7,055 nt of DNA from Paracoccaceae bacterium (GTDB lineage: Bacteria; Pseudomonadota; Alphaproteobacteria; Rhodobacterales; Rhodobacteraceae), in the NCBI GenBank assembly GCA_003250135.1, contig QKHF01000204.1:1-7055 (forward strand), given 5' to 3'. Every line of letters starts with the position of its first letter. Position 1 is the stretch's first letter. Both the position numbers and the translations under genes were made by a program. A model generated the notes under the pieces. It was not told the DNA's origin and did not search any database. It saw nothing but the letters and a program-made list of their open reading frames with translations. Below are positions 7,016 through 7,055 of the stretch, in pieces.

Positions 7016-7040
7016 CACAAAAAGCGAACTTATGTAGAAC
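7012..7040 (+). promoter_or_regulatory. Sigma-70-type promoter of the next gene, probably lexA
   Basis: TTGACA at 7012-7017 is a perfect -35, and TAGAAC at 7035-7040 matches the -10 consensus at four of six positions. The spacer is exactly 17 bases. The -35 overlaps the TGA stop of moeA (7013-7015), so the next gene has its own promoter right at the end of the cluster. No terminator hairpin separates the two. The controlled gene starts after 7055 and is not seen; moeA-lexA adjacency is common in alphaproteobacteria. Confidence 0.7.
7026..7040 (+). promoter_or_regulatory. LexA operator (SOS box), GAAC-N7-GAAC
   Basis: GAAC at 7026-7029 and GAAC at 7037-7040 are separated by seven bases. This is the reverse complement of GTTC-N7-GTTC, the direct-repeat LexA site known from alphaproteobacteria such as Rhodobacter and Rhizobium. 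It covers the second half of the spacer and the whole -10 element, so bound LexA would block RNA polymerase. The expected role is self-repression of lexA, relieved on DNA damage. Confidence 0.75.
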
Positions 7041-7055
7041 AACTCTGCGACCGAT

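Overview
The window looks like chromosomal DNA from a GC-rich alphaproteobacterium. The trp/moa proteins match alphaproteobacterial family patterns. The run trpD-trpC-moaC-moeA, followed by a promoter carrying a GAAC-N7-GAAC box, matches the moeA-lexA arrangement common in Rhodobacterales/Rhizobiales-type genomes. That box is the alphaproteobacterial LexA site read on the opposite strand. Genus cannot be decided from this sequence.

Left half, minus strand (about 3104 down to 1): two consecutive genes for single-pass, membrane-anchored proteins with long Ala/Pro/Glu-rich, probably disordered periplasmic regions. The first is a divergent polysaccharide deacetylase (YibQ/PF04748 family) whose catalytic-type domain is at its C-terminus. 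The second starts 38 bases downstream at a GTG codon and stays open for 412 codons to the window edge. It has no ATG start near its beginning and is cut by the edge, so it is easily missed. Its N-terminal layout copies that of the first protein, so it may be a second deacetylase-like envelope protein, but any such domain lies outside the window.

Middle (3105-3409): a divergent intergenic region that must hold both promoters. It has five GANTC sites, two of them only 8 bases apart.

Right half, plus strand (3410-7015): trpD and trpC (two steps of tryptophan synthesis), then moaC and moeA (first and last steps of molybdenum cofactor synthesis), closely packed. trpC and moaC overlap by four bases (GTGA), so the two pathways appear to share one transcript. 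trpD, trpC and moaC are intact with all expected catalytic residues. moeA is broken: close to position 6571-6580 about 20-23 bases are missing compared with the family. This shifts the frame and removes the loop after the GGA motif, including the equivalent of E. coli Asp259.

Right edge (7012-7055): a TTGACA-N17-TAGAAC promoter whose -35 element overlaps the moeA stop codon and whose -10 lies inside the LexA-type box. The regulated gene, probably lexA, begins beyond the window.
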